A stretch of DNA of 11,471 bases from Flavobacteria bacterium RIFCSPLOWO2_12_FULL_31_7 (GCA_001800945.1 MGWJ01000050.1:1-11471); one strand, 5' to 3'. Positions 1 through 6,402 are shown, counted from the first letter of the stretch. Translations and numbers: made by a program. Notes: generated by a model not told the origin, from the letters alone.

Positions 1-726
1 TTACCATTTAAGCGATTTAAGTTGATAAACTGTTCCAGCTAAAAACAAGATGGTAACACTAATAAAATAAATAATGTCACGCGTGTCTAACACACCACGA
101 CTCATACTTTTAAAGTGAAAATCCATTCCTAATGTTTTGATAATGGAACTAAAACCTCCAAATAAATTCGATAAACCATCGAAACCAAAATAGAAGAAAA
201 AACATAAGAAAACGGCAACGATAAACGCTACGATTTGATTATCAGATAGGGTAGAAGTGAATACCCCAATTGAAGTGTAAGCGCCAATTAAGAATAATAA
301 TCCGAAATACGAACCAATCGTACTTCCATAATCAAACGTACTTTGTGCCGATGTAAAACTAGAAACAATAAACACATAAAAAAGCGTAGGAATAATGGCA
401 ATCAGGATTAGAATAAAAGCGCCTAAAAACTTTCCATTTACGATTTCCCAAAGACTTAATGGTTTGGTAAATAAAATTTCTAATGTTCCTTGTTTTTTTT
501 CGTCTGAGAAACTTTTCATGGTTACTGACGGAATTAGGAAAATCAAAATCCATGGCGATAATTTAAAAAACGGACTCATATCCGCATAACCCGAATTTAA
601 AATATTAAAATCTCCATCAAAAACCCAAAGAAATAATCCGTTTAATAACAGAAAAATGGCTATCACCAGATAACCAATTGGCGAACCAAAAAAGGATTTT
701 ATTTCACGTAATAAAAGTGCTTTCAT
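1..726 (-). CDS. gldF: GldF, gliding-motility ABC transporter permease
   Basis: Complete 241-residue integral membrane protein of the ABC-2 permease type. In gliding Bacteroidetes GldF works with GldG and the ATPase GldA in an ABC transporter needed for gliding in some species. Six hydrophobic segments are visible at about residues 17-37, 57-73, 101-122, 137-160, 165-182 and 217-234. The cytoplasmic DEKKQGTLEILFTKP stretch at 75-89 is the conserved acidic-GT-E-L-P element of this permease family, and SRGVLDTRDIIYF at 209-221 is typical near the C-terminus. The start is ATG at 726 with a TAnnTTTG-type element 46 bp upstream. The stop codon occupies the first three bases of the window, so the expected downstream partner gldG lies outside it. 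The family is certain; the GldF name rests on recognition of the sequence and the organism context. Confidence 0.9.
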   Translation of the reverse strand: MKALLLREIKSFFGSPIGYLVIAIFLLLNGLFLWVFDGDFNILNSGYADMSPFFKLSPWILIFLIPSVTMKSFSDEKKQGTLEILFTKPLSLWEIVNGKFLGAFILILIAIIPTLFYVFIVSSFTSAQSTFDYGSTIGSYFGLLFLIGAYTSIGVFTSTLSDNQIVAFIVAVFLCFFFYFGFDGLSNLFGGFSSIIKTLGMDFHFKSMSRGVLDTRDIIYFISVTILFLAGTVYQLKSLKW

Positions 727-772
727 ATATTAATTTAACGTTTAAAACGTTTAAAAATTGTTTTGTTTTTCG

Positions 773-780
773 CAAAAGTA
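773..780 (-). promoter_or_regulatory. Putative gldF promoter -7 element
   Basis: Read on the minus strand this is TACTTTTG, an exact match to the Bacteroidetes -7 consensus TAnnTTTG. It lies 46 bp upstream of the gldF start. No convincing TTG -33 element is seen at the expected distance. Confidence 0.5.
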
Positions 781-819
781 AAGGATTAACTTGAAACTTA
801 AAACTTTAATTTGCTTTTT

Positions 820-870
820 GACACAGATTACACAGATTTTAAAAATTTTAATAATTTCTTTAATCCGTGT
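820..870. repeat. Degenerate intergenic repeat with ACACAGATT units
   Basis: The gap between gldF and the next gene (727-925) has no gene. It contains a tandem ACACAGATT ACACAGATT at 821-838 followed by an AT-rich stretch and TAATCCGTGT at 861-870, which is nearly the inverse of the first unit (ACACGGATT against ACACAGATT). This looks like a decayed copy of a hairpin-forming intergenic element that I remember as common in Bacteroidetes. The rest of the gap is AT-rich leader and promoter sequence. Confidence 0.4.
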
Positions 871-925
871 TTAGAAAAATTCGATAATTAACTTAGTTGA
901 ATCTTTGATTTCGTGGCTTTTTAAT

Positions 926-1222
926 TTATTCCAAAGTAGCTAATTTATTTACGCTCCAAGCTTCTGGCTTTCCATCAAAAAGCGTTTTGGTATACGTCCA
1001 AACTTCATTAAAAAGTGCCGATTTTCTGTAGTTTTCTAAAGCCTCTTCATCTCGCCAGTAGCTATACGTGAAGAAAATTCTAGCATCATGTTTATCTTGA
1101 TACAATTCTAAAAACTTATTACCTTCAAAGTTTCTAATTTGATGCTTAATTTCTTCAAAATTCGCTAAAAAATCAGGAATTTTATCTTCTTGAAACGTTA
1201 ATTTCACTATTCGTACAAACAT
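926..1222 (-). CDS. Antibiotic biosynthesis monooxygenase (ABM)-fold protein
   Basis: Small 98-residue protein of the ABM/YgiN-like dimeric ferredoxin-fold family. The N-terminus (MFVRIVKLTF) is the first strand, followed by a helix with NFEGNKFLELYQD at about 31-43, and the diagnostic FTYSYWRDEEALENYRKS at 51-68 and KPEAWS at 85-90. Members include quinol and heme monooxygenases and many uncharacterised stress proteins, and the sequence alone does not give the substrate. The protein has no signal peptide and is probably cytosolic. The start is ATG at 1222 with no Shine-Dalgarno sequence, usual in this phylum. It lies downstream of the DUF62 gene on the same strand, separated by 135 bp that contain an inverted repeat, so co-transcription is uncertain. 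Confidence 0.8.
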   Translation of the reverse strand: MFVRIVKLTFQEDKIPDFLANFEEIKHQIRNFEGNKFLELYQDKHDARIFFTYSYWRDEEALENYRKSALFNEVWTYTKTLFDGKPEAWSVNKLATLE

Positions 1223-1255
1223 ATTTTTATTTTTTAAATCATAAATCCCAAATCT

Positions 1256-1326
1256 GTTACACTGAGAGGAGTCGAAGTGCTTTTAAAAACAATTTTATAA
1301 TTGTCTTCGACTCCGCTCAGACTGAC
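1256..1326. repeat. Intergenic inverted repeat (GAGCGGAGTCGAAG type)
   Basis: The 22-nt left arm at 1256-1277 and the right arm at 1305-1326 are inverted copies matching at 18 of 22 positions, including a continuous GGAGTCGAAG core. The 27-nt loop holds a second small hairpin, ACAATT/AATTGT, at 1289-1304. The GAGTCGAAG core with flanking CTGAG is a family I remember as scattered between genes in Flavobacteriaceae. It is GC-richer than its surroundings and lies between two co-directional minus-strand genes. It could act as a transcript-stabilising or attenuating hairpin, or be a remnant of a small mobile repeat. Confidence 0.75.
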
Positions 1327-1357
1327 AAAGGTTTTATCCCAAATCGTAAATCTCAAA

Positions 1358-2188
1358 TTATTCCGTAAATTCCACAATTACCACATCTTGCATTTTTAAG
1401 CCTAATAAGCTTTGAGCTGATCCTGAGCGACTTGGGTTACTTCTGTAAATCGCAATTTCTAAGAAATCATCTTGGTTGAAAATGGCAATTTCGTTACCTT
1501 CCATTGATTTTAAAGCTGCTGTGGTGTTGTTCTTGAAGTCGGAATAATGATTTTTTACTTTTTTAATAAGATGTGAAGAAAAACGGACAGAATAATGTCG
1601 CCCTTTCGCAATTTCTTCGATGTAATTTTTGGAAATATTTGTCACACAATTTCCGAAATCATCAATGTAAACTACATGTCCACGAATTGAATTGGCGTTT
1701 TGTTCCACAATCGGAACTAAAACATTCATTTTCTTAATTTCAGAAATAGGTGTGCCTATCACATTCATTTCTCCGCCTTTACCTAAATGTGTGGCCACAG
1801 TTGCAAAAACATCTAAATCGCTTGATCCGTTTATTAATCTATCGTGAATGTTGATTTGGACTATTTTTTCTGCATTTAATTTACTAGTTAATCCACCAAA
1901 TATGCCATTATCGGCACCAATAAAATAATGTCCGTCGTATAACATGGCAATATGCATGGTATCTGCATTTCTTGAAGCATCAACACAAACTATGTGAACG
2001 GTTCCTTTTGGAAAATGAGCATAAGAAACGGAAAGTAAATAACTGGCTTCCAGAACATTAAACTTGTCAATTGTGTGCGTAATATCTACAATGTTGGTTT
2101 CAGGCAAAATGGAGAATATTTTACCCTTTAAAATTCCCGCAAAATGATCTTTCAGACCATAATCTGTAGTAAGAGTAATTATTGACAT
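1358..2188 (-). CDS. SAM hydroxide adenosyltransferase (DUF62) family protein
   Basis: The 276-residue length fits this family, whose characterised archaeal members hydrolyse S-adenosylmethionine to adenosine and methionine and whose relatives include fluorinase and chlorinase. Visible family motifs are LTTDYGLKDHFAGILKGK (6-23), DITH (35-38), FPKGTVHIVCVD (59-70), YFIGADNGI (88-96), DVFATVATHL (126-135), IDDFGNCVTNI (175-185) and a C-terminal S-LLGLK segment (259-265). The Asp of the Asp-Arg-His triad is present (D70), but by eye alignment the Arg position is Thr77 and the His position falls in a GSSDLD stretch (121-126), so two triad residues seem replaced. The start is ATG at 2188. The gene is divergent from phoH with closely spaced promoters. 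The fold assignment is strong; the activity is uncertain. Confidence 0.85.
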   Translation of the reverse strand: MSIITLTTDYGLKDHFAGILKGKIFSILPETNIVDITHTIDKFNVLEASYLLSVSYAHFPKGTVHIVCVDASRNADTMHIAMLYDGHYFIGADNGIFGGLTSKLNAEKIVQINIHDRLINGSSDLDVFATVATHLGKGGEMNVIGTPISEIKKMNVLVPIVEQNANSIRGHVVYIDDFGNCVTNISKNYIEEIAKGRHYSVRFSSHLIKKVKNHYSDFKNNTTAALKSMEGNEIAIFNQDDFLEIAIYRSNPSRSGSAQSLLGLKMQDVVIVEFTE

Positions 2189-2206
2189 TTTATTGTTTAT
2201 AACTTA

Positions 2207-2239
2207 TTTGAAATGGAATTGTTGTTTTTGCTATATTTG
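2207..2239 (+). promoter_or_regulatory. Putative phoH promoter
   Basis: TATATTTG at 2232-2239 matches the TAnnTTTG -7 consensus, with TTTG at 2207-2210 placed 21 bp upstream as the -33 element. It lies 57 bp before the phoH start. Confidence 0.5.
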
Positions 2240-2246
2240 AGTGATA

Positions 2247-2254
2247 CAAAACTA
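2247..2254 (-). promoter_or_regulatory. Putative promoter -7 element for the DUF62 gene
   Basis: The minus strand reads TAGTTTTG, matching TAnnTTTG. A minus-strand TTG (2278-2280) lies 23 bp upstream as a possible -33 element. The element is 58 bp from the ATG at 2188 and only 7 bp from the opposing phoH element. Confidence 0.45.
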
Positions 2255-2296
2255 ATCTTTTTTTTACAGAATAAAAACAATTTAAATTTATAGCCT

Positions 2297-3247
2297 TTGA
2301 ACGAAAGAATTATTGAATTAGAAAACATTGCACCTAAAGATTTTTGGGGCGCACATGACAGTCATTTAGAGACCATTAAAAAGTACTATCCAAAATTGAA
2401 AATTGTTGCCAGAGGCACAGTGTTAAAGGCTTTTGGTGAGGCTGAAGTTTTAGATGAATTTGAAAAACGTTTTCGAAGGTTAATGACACATTTTACCCGT
2501 TTTAATACCATTGACGATAATGTAATTATGCGAGTAATTGAAGGCGATGCGCAGCAAACTGGCGAAATGTCTAAAAGTGATCAAATCTTAGTTCATGGTT
2601 TAGGTGGGAAATTGATTAAAGCGATGACGCCCAACCAACAAAAATTAGTGGATGCTGTAAATAAAAACGATATGGTTTTTGCCGTTGGCCCAGCTGGAAC
2701 TGGAAAAACCTATACTGCCGTGGCATTAGCTGTTAGAGCTTTAAAAGAAAAGCAAGTTAAGCGTATTATTTTAACTCGACCAGCAGTAGAAGCAGGGGAA
2801 AATTTAGGCTTTTTACCTGGTGACATGAAAGAAAAGTTAGATCCATACATGCAACCGTTGTATGATGCGTTACGCGATATGATTCCGCCACAAACCTTAG
2901 AAGATTATATTTTAAAAGGAATTGTTCAAATTGCACCATTAGCTTTTATGCGTGGACGAACTTTAGATAATGCTTTTGTAATTTTAGATGAAGCACAAAA
3001 TACAACCCATTCCCAAATGAAAATGTTTTTAACGCGTATGGGAAAAAACGCCAAGTTTATTATTAATGGTGATCCTGGACAAGTTGATTTACCAAGAAGA
3101 ACGATTTCCGGACTAAAAGAAGCAATCTTAGTTTTAAAAGACGTGGACGGAATTGGAATTTTATACCTAGACGATAAAGATATTGTGCGTCACCGTTTAG
3201 TGAAAGCAGTTATTAACGCTTATAAAAGTATTGAAAACACGGATTAA
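2297..3247 (+). CDS. phoH: PhoH family ATPase
   Basis: 316-residue PhoH-like P-loop ATPase, probably cytosolic. The family is linked to RNA metabolism and in many bacteria sits near ybeY; that neighbour is absent here. The N-terminal third (about 1-110) carries a KH-like segment with LKIVARGTVLKAFG (34-47). The ATPase core has TPNQQKLVDAV (111-121), Walker A GPAGTGKT (131-138), TRPAVEAGENLGFLPGD (160-176), Walker B VILDEAQN (228-235), and GDPGQVDLP (258-266), then RHRLVKAVINAY (298-309). All nucleotide-binding motifs are intact. The start is TTG at 2297: an in-frame TAG lies two codons upstream, and the next Met is residue 63, inside the conserved domain, so TTG is the only reasonable start. 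It is followed after 50 bp by a beta-barrel protein gene on the same strand. Confidence 0.92.
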   Translation: MNERIIELENIAPKDFWGAHDSHLETIKKYYPKLKIVARGTVLKAFGEAEVLDEFEKRFRRLMTHFTRFNTIDDNVIMRVIEGDAQQTGEMSKSDQILVHGLGGKLIKAMTPNQQKLVDAVNKNDMVFAVGPAGTGKTYTAVALAVRALKEKQVKRIILTRPAVEAGENLGFLPGDMKEKLDPYMQPLYDALRDMIPPQTLEDYILKGIVQIAPLAFMRGRTLDNAFVILDEAQNTTHSQMKMFLTRMGKNAKFIINGDPGQVDLPRRTISGLKEAILVLKDVDGIGILYLDDKDIVRHRLVKAVINAYKSIENTD

Positions 3248-3297
3248 CAATAAAATTTTACTTTTTTCGTTTACATTTTAAATTTAAATTTTAAGGT

Positions 3298-3807
3298 ATG
3301 AAAAAAGTAGTTTTGTTATTTTCAGTAATGTGTTTCAGTTTTGGTTTCGGACAAGATAGGGAAGAAATTAAAGTAACTAAAAAAAATTCGTGGTTTAAAG
3401 CAGGAATTACTGCAGGTGTTCCACTTGGTGATGTAAAAGATTTTTCATCGCTGAGTTTGGGAGCAGATTTAAGAGGGCAATACATGATAACACCACATCT
3501 TGCAATTGGTGCAGCTTCGGGTTATAACCACTTTTTTGGTAAAAATGGCGCGGATGATTTTGGAGTGGTTCCTTTAGCTTTGTATAGTAGGTATTATTTT
3601 AAAGAAGAAGGTGTGTTTGTTGGTGGAGATGTTGGGTATGGCTACTTAACAAATACTGAAGAATCAGGCGGGATTTATATCAATCCGCAAGTAGGATATC
3701 ATAATCCGAATTGGAATATTTATGCATTTTATCAAAATACTTTTGCAGAAAATGTCAATATTAGGTCTTTAGGTATTGGAGCAACCTATAACATAAGATT
3801 CAAATAA
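3298..3807 (+). CDS. Outer-membrane beta-barrel protein (OmpW/OmpX-like size)
   Basis: 169-residue exported protein. A signal peptide is clear: MKK, a hydrophobic core VVLLFSVMCFSFGF, and probable cleavage near residues 18-19 before QDREE. The mature part alternates short amphipathic strands rich in Gly and aromatic residues, for example WFKAGITAGVPLG (32-44), HLAIGAASGYNHFFG (67-81), VPLALYSRYYF (91-101), VFVGGDVGYGYL (107-118) and RSLGIGATYNIRFK (156-169). That fits a small eight-stranded barrel such as the outer-membrane beta-barrel domain common in Bacteroidetes. No ligand can be named. It lies 50 bp after phoH without an exact TAnnTTTG element (only TACTTTTT near 3261), so it may be read through from phoH. 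A strong terminator follows. Confidence 0.78.
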   Translation: MKKVVLLFSVMCFSFGFGQDREEIKVTKKNSWFKAGITAGVPLGDVKDFSSLSLGADLRGQYMITPHLAIGAASGYNHFFGKNGADDFGVVPLALYSRYYFKEEGVFVGGDVGYGYLTNTEESGGIYINPQVGYHNPNWNIYAFYQNTFAENVNIRSLGIGATYNIRFK

Positions 3808-3812
3808 GCAAT

Positions 3813-3852
3813 CAAATAAAAAAAGAGGCTTTCGAGTCTCTTTTTTTATTTG
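3813..3852 (+). terminator. Rho-independent terminator after the beta-barrel gene
   Basis: The 18-bp stem (3813-3830 with 3835-3852, one G-U pair) closes on a TTCG tetraloop at 3831-3834. The GAGGCT/AGTCTC core is flanked by seven A's and seven T's, so it could work in both directions. It begins five bases after the stop codon. Confidence 0.85.
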
Positions 3853-3884
3853 TTTAAAAATTTTCACAAAGAAAATAATTAATT

Positions 3885-3892
3885 TACTTTTG
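3885..3892 (+). promoter_or_regulatory. Putative purC promoter -7 element
   Basis: TACTTTTG matches TAnnTTTG exactly and lies 24 bp before the ATG at 3917. The in-frame TTG at 3890 that would lengthen PurC is inside this element, which argues against that start. No clear -33 TTG is seen. Confidence 0.55.
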
Positions 3893-3916
3893 CATCACAA
3901 CAAACAACACAACAAA

Positions 3917-4864
3917 ATGAACACAATTACCACTACAAATTTTAATTTTACAGGTCAAAAATCCGTTTACAGAGGAAAAGTAAGAGAAGTTTATAATATT
4001 AATTACAATTTATTAGTCATGATTGCAACAGACCGTCTTTCAGCTTTTGATGTAGTTTTACCTGAAGGAATTCCGTATAAAGGACAAATTTTGAATCAAA
4101 TTGCCACAAAATTCATGCAATTAACCCAAGATATTGTGCCAAATTGGTTAATCGCAACGCCAGATCCAAATGTGGCAGTCGGGCATTTATGCGAACCTTT
4201 TAAAGTAGAAATGGTAATTCGTGGTTATTTGTCTGGACATGCAGCTCGTGAATATGCTTTAGGAAAAAGAACGATTTGCGGAGTGGAAATGCCAGAAGGT
4301 TTAAAAGAAAACGACAAATTCCCAACACCAATTATTACGCCGACTACAAAAGCTGATAATGGTTCACATGATGAAGATATTTCTCGTGAAGCGATTTTAT
4401 CAAACGGAATTGTTACTGAAGAAGATTATTTAGTTTTAGAAAAATACACCAGAGCTTTATACCAAAGAGGAACTGAAATTGCAGCTTCTAGAGGTTTGAT
4501 TTTAGTAGATACGAAGTATGAATTCGGAAAAACTAAGGAAGGGAAAATCGTTTTAATTGACGAAATTCACACACCAGATTCTTCACGTTATTTTTATGCT
4601 GAAGGATATCAAGAAAGACAAGATAAAGGAGAAGAACAAAAACAATTATCAAAAGAATTTGTACGTCGTTGGTTAATTGAAAACGGTTTTCAAGGTAAAG
4701 AAGGACAACAAATACCAGAAATGACTCCAGAATATATTGCTTCTGTTTCTGAAAGATATATCGAATTGTTCGAAAATATCATCGGTGAGAAATTCGTAAA
4801 AAGTGATATTTCCAATATTGAAGCCCGAATTCAAGAAAATGTAGAAGCCTATTTAGCGAAATAA
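3917..4864 (+). CDS. purC: PurC, SAICAR synthase
   Basis: Phosphoribosylaminoimidazole-succinocarboxamide synthase, the ATP-dependent step that joins aspartate to CAIR in de novo purine synthesis; cytosolic. At 315 residues it is the longer form, close to yeast Ade1 in length rather than the roughly 237-residue E. coli enzyme. Motifs counted from this start are YRGKVREVY (18-26), TDRLSAFDV (38-46), VEMVIRGYLSGHA (97-109), TPTTKAD then HDEDIS (141-156), GLILVDTKYEFG (193-204), IDEIHTPDSSRYF (214-226) and SKEFVRRWL (245-253). All are intact. I chose ATG 3917, because the in-frame TTG at 3890 lies within the promoter and would add only a low-complexity His/Asn/Gln/Lys tail. It appears to be a single-gene unit ended by the palindromic terminator at 4903. 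Confidence 0.95.
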   Translation: MNTITTTNFNFTGQKSVYRGKVREVYNINYNLLVMIATDRLSAFDVVLPEGIPYKGQILNQIATKFMQLTQDIVPNWLIATPDPNVAVGHLCEPFKVEMVIRGYLSGHAAREYALGKRTICGVEMPEGLKENDKFPTPIITPTTKADNGSHDEDISREAILSNGIVTEEDYLVLEKYTRALYQRGTEIAASRGLILVDTKYEFGKTKEGKIVLIDEIHTPDSSRYFYAEGYQERQDKGEEQKQLSKEFVRRWLIENGFQGKEGQQIPEMTPEYIASVSERYIELFENIIGEKFVKSDISNIEARIQENVEAYLAK

Positions 4865-4875
4865 TACACGATTTT

Positions 4876-4901
4876 GTCATTCTGAACTTGTTTCAGAATC
4901 T
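4876..4901. repeat. Short hairpin repeat (ATTCTGAA/TTCAGAAT)
   Basis: A perfect 8-bp stem (4879-4886 with 4892-4899) closes on a CTTGT loop and is framed by GTC and CT. The unit beginning GTCATTCTGAAC is one I remember as a frequent intergenic sequence in flavobacterial genomes. It lies 11 bp after the purC stop and directly before the long palindrome. Confidence 0.6.
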
Positions 4902-4902
4902 A

Positions 4903-4940
4903 AAAAAAGCTGATAGTTTCTAGAAACTATCAGCTTTTTT
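4903..4940. terminator. Bidirectional terminator between purC and tcdA
   Basis: A perfect 38-bp palindrome with 19-bp arms centred on CTAG. The AGCTGATAGTTT arm is bordered by six A's and six T's, so both purC (plus strand) and the tatD-tcdA unit (minus strand) would meet a stem followed by a U-tract. It lies 38 bp after the purC stop and 19 bp after the tcdA stop. Confidence 0.9.
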
Positions 4941-4959
4941 ACTTTTTCCTTGGCTCTTT

Positions 4960-5676
4960 TTACTTTCCAATCAAGTGTTTTACAACCGTTTCTGCGGCGT
5001 GTAAGCCGAAAAGTGCTGGCATCCAACTATTCGTTCCATAAAACGATTTTTTGAAGTTAGAACCGTCTGTAGTTTTTAAACTCGTTTCGTCAGGATGTTC
5101 TAAGGAATAAACAGCTTTTACGCCACTAGAAATCCCTTCTTTCTTCAATCTTTTTCTTATGTTTTTTGCAAGTGGACAAACATCGGTTTTACTAATATCT
5201 TTTACAACAATTTTGCTAGAAAGTAATTTCCCACCAGCACCCATGTTGCTAATCACTTTTACTTTTTTACGTTTCGCAGCTACAATTAAATTTAATTTTG
5301 GAGTTACACTGTCAATACAGTCTAAAACGTAGTCGAAATCAGGTGTAACAATCTCAATAGCGCGTTCTGGAGATAAAAATTCTTCCACTCGAGTTAGGTT
5401 TAATTCTGGATTAATATCCATTAATCTATCACCCACAATTTTAACTTTTGGTTGTCCAACGGTACTATGTAAAGCTGGTAATTGACGGTTTATGTTTGTG
5501 ATGTCAACCGTATCACCATCTACAATAGTCATGTTTCCTACGCCAGCACGAGTTAAAAATTCAGCCGCAAACGAACCTACGCCACCTAATCCAACAACTA
5601 ATACGTTTGAATTTCTTAATCTATTTAAGCCTTCTTCTTTAAATAGTAACTCCGCTCTTTCTTGCCACTTTGCCAT
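4960..5676 (-). CDS. tcdA: TcdA-like tRNA threonylcarbamoyladenosine dehydratase (ThiF/E1 family)
   Basis: 238-residue E1-like enzyme expected to use ATP to cyclise t6A to ct6A at tRNA position 37. Visible parts are WQERAELLFKEEGLNRLRNS (4-23), the dinucleotide-binding loop GLGGVGS (29-35), the ATP-site DGDTVDITNINRQ (53-65), DCIDSVTPKLNLI (119-131), NMGAGGK (144-150), the TcdA-type DVCPLAKNIRKRLKKEGI (165-182) and AVYSLEHP (188-195). The last three favour TcdA over MoeB or ThiF, which would normally have zinc-binding CxxC pairs; none is seen here. E. coli TcdA is slightly longer (268). It starts 12 bp after the TatD-family stop, so the two are almost certainly one operon. The partner system (CsdA/CsdE in E. 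coli) is not in the window. Confidence 0.88.
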   Translation of the reverse strand: MAKWQERAELLFKEEGLNRLRNSNVLVVGLGGVGSFAAEFLTRAGVGNMTIVDGDTVDITNINRQLPALHSTVGQPKVKIVGDRLMDINPELNLTRVEEFLSPERAIEIVTPDFDYVLDCIDSVTPKLNLIVAAKRKKVKVISNMGAGGKLLSSKIVVKDISKTDVCPLAKNIRKRLKKEGISSGVKAVYSLEHPDETSLKTTDGSNFKKSFYGTNSWMPALFGLHAAETVVKHLIGK

Positions 5677-5688
5677 AATTTCTCTTTT

Positions 5689-6333
5689 TTATTTAAAAAC
5701 AGTTTGATAATTGTTCCAAACTATTTCTTTCATTTCTTCTATTGAAATGTTTTTACATTTTGCTGCAAAAGTATAAACTTCTTCCAAACTTTCCGCAATT
5801 GTATCTGTTTCTAAGAAAATTTTTTCATTCGGAATTTGTTGAAACACTTCTCTTAATTCTGGATTTCGAAGTAAGTATTTTCCAAAAGATAAATGAAAAT
5901 CCTGATTCAATAATTGTTTCGCCACTTGACTATTTTTTGAAAAGCCATGAATGATAAAAGGGGAGGTGAGTCCACTATTTTTTTTACAAGAAATCACTTC
6001 ATCGAAAGAAGCCACACAATGTAAAATTACAGGTTTTGGAAACTCGTGTAAAAGGTCTAATTGCGACTCAAAAACGTCTATTTGAGTAGTATAGATTTTA
6101 TCTATTCTTTTATCTAATCCACATTCTCCCAATGCAATACATTCTTTTAGTGAAAGTTTTGATTTAATTATTTTCAAATCTTCATTAATGCTATTGTCGT
6201 CAATATGCCAAGGGTGAATTCCGATAGAATAGGACGGAATTTTGTCTGAAAATTCATTTGGATATTGATTTACAATTTCTAAAATCGAATCAGATTTGGT
6301 GTAAAAGTGAGTATGTAAATTAACGAATTTCAT
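5689..6333 (-). CDS. TatD-family metal-dependent hydrolase
   Basis: 214-residue TIM-barrel hydrolase related to TatD nucleases; cytosolic. Metal-site motifs are HTH (7-9), GIHPWH (38-43), GECGLD with E70 (69-74), ILHC with H105 (103-106), IHGF with H129 (128-131) and ETD with D177 (175-177), so the active-site residues appear complete. It is shorter than E. coli TatD (about 260), and the first motif is HTHF rather than the usual HxHLD. The start is ATG at 6333. An in-frame ATG at 6360 would add MCYFCENNF, but it is upstream of a -7 element at 6347-6354, so that region should not be in the transcript. tcdA follows 12 bp downstream. The substrate (DNA, D-aminoacyl-tRNA or other) cannot be told. 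Confidence 0.85.
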   Translation of the reverse strand: MKFVNLHTHFYTKSDSILEIVNQYPNEFSDKIPSYSIGIHPWHIDDNSINEDLKIIKSKLSLKECIALGECGLDKRIDKIYTTQIDVFESQLDLLHEFPKPVILHCVASFDEVISCKKNSGLTSPFIIHGFSKNSQVAKQLLNQDFHLSFGKYLLRNPELREVFQQIPNEKIFLETDTIAESLEEVYTFAAKCKNISIEEMKEIVWNNYQTVFK

Positions 6334-6346
6334 AAAATTGTTTTCG

Positions 6347-6354
6347 CAAAAATA
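6347..6354 (-). promoter_or_regulatory. Putative tatD-tcdA promoter -7 element
   Basis: The minus strand reads TATTTTTG, matching TAnnTTTG. It is 13 bp from the ATG at 6333, which predicts a leader of only about 8 nt. No clear -33 element is seen. Confidence 0.5.
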
Positions 6355-6378
6355 GCACATTTTAATAAGTTATTTGTC

Positions 6379-6386
6379 TAAATTTG
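6379..6386 (+). promoter_or_regulatory. Putative MFS-gene promoter -7 element
   Basis: TAAATTTG matches TAnnTTTG and ends 16 bp before the ATG at 6403, predicting a short leader. It diverges from the tatD element with 24 bp between them. No clear -33 TTG is seen. Confidence 0.5.
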
Positions 6387-6402
6387 TATCAGATATTTTA
6401 TT

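Noticed and set aside
926..1222. Part of an antibiotic biosynthesis cluster
   Set aside because: The ABM family name is historical; nothing nearby belongs to secondary metabolism.
1358..2188. Fluorinase or chlorinase
   Set aside because: The protein belongs to the same superfamily, but the active-site loops do not match what I know of the halogenases, and there is no biosynthetic cluster around it.
4960..5676. MoeB or ThiF (molybdopterin or thiamine sulfur-carrier adenylation)
   Set aside because: No zinc-binding CxxC pairs and no moa or thi genes nearby; the PLAKNIRKRLKKEGI-type region fits TcdA better.
5492..5954. Short plus-strand open frames within tcdA and the tatD-family gene
   Set aside because: They are antisense to conserved genes with complete motifs and have no recognisable domains.
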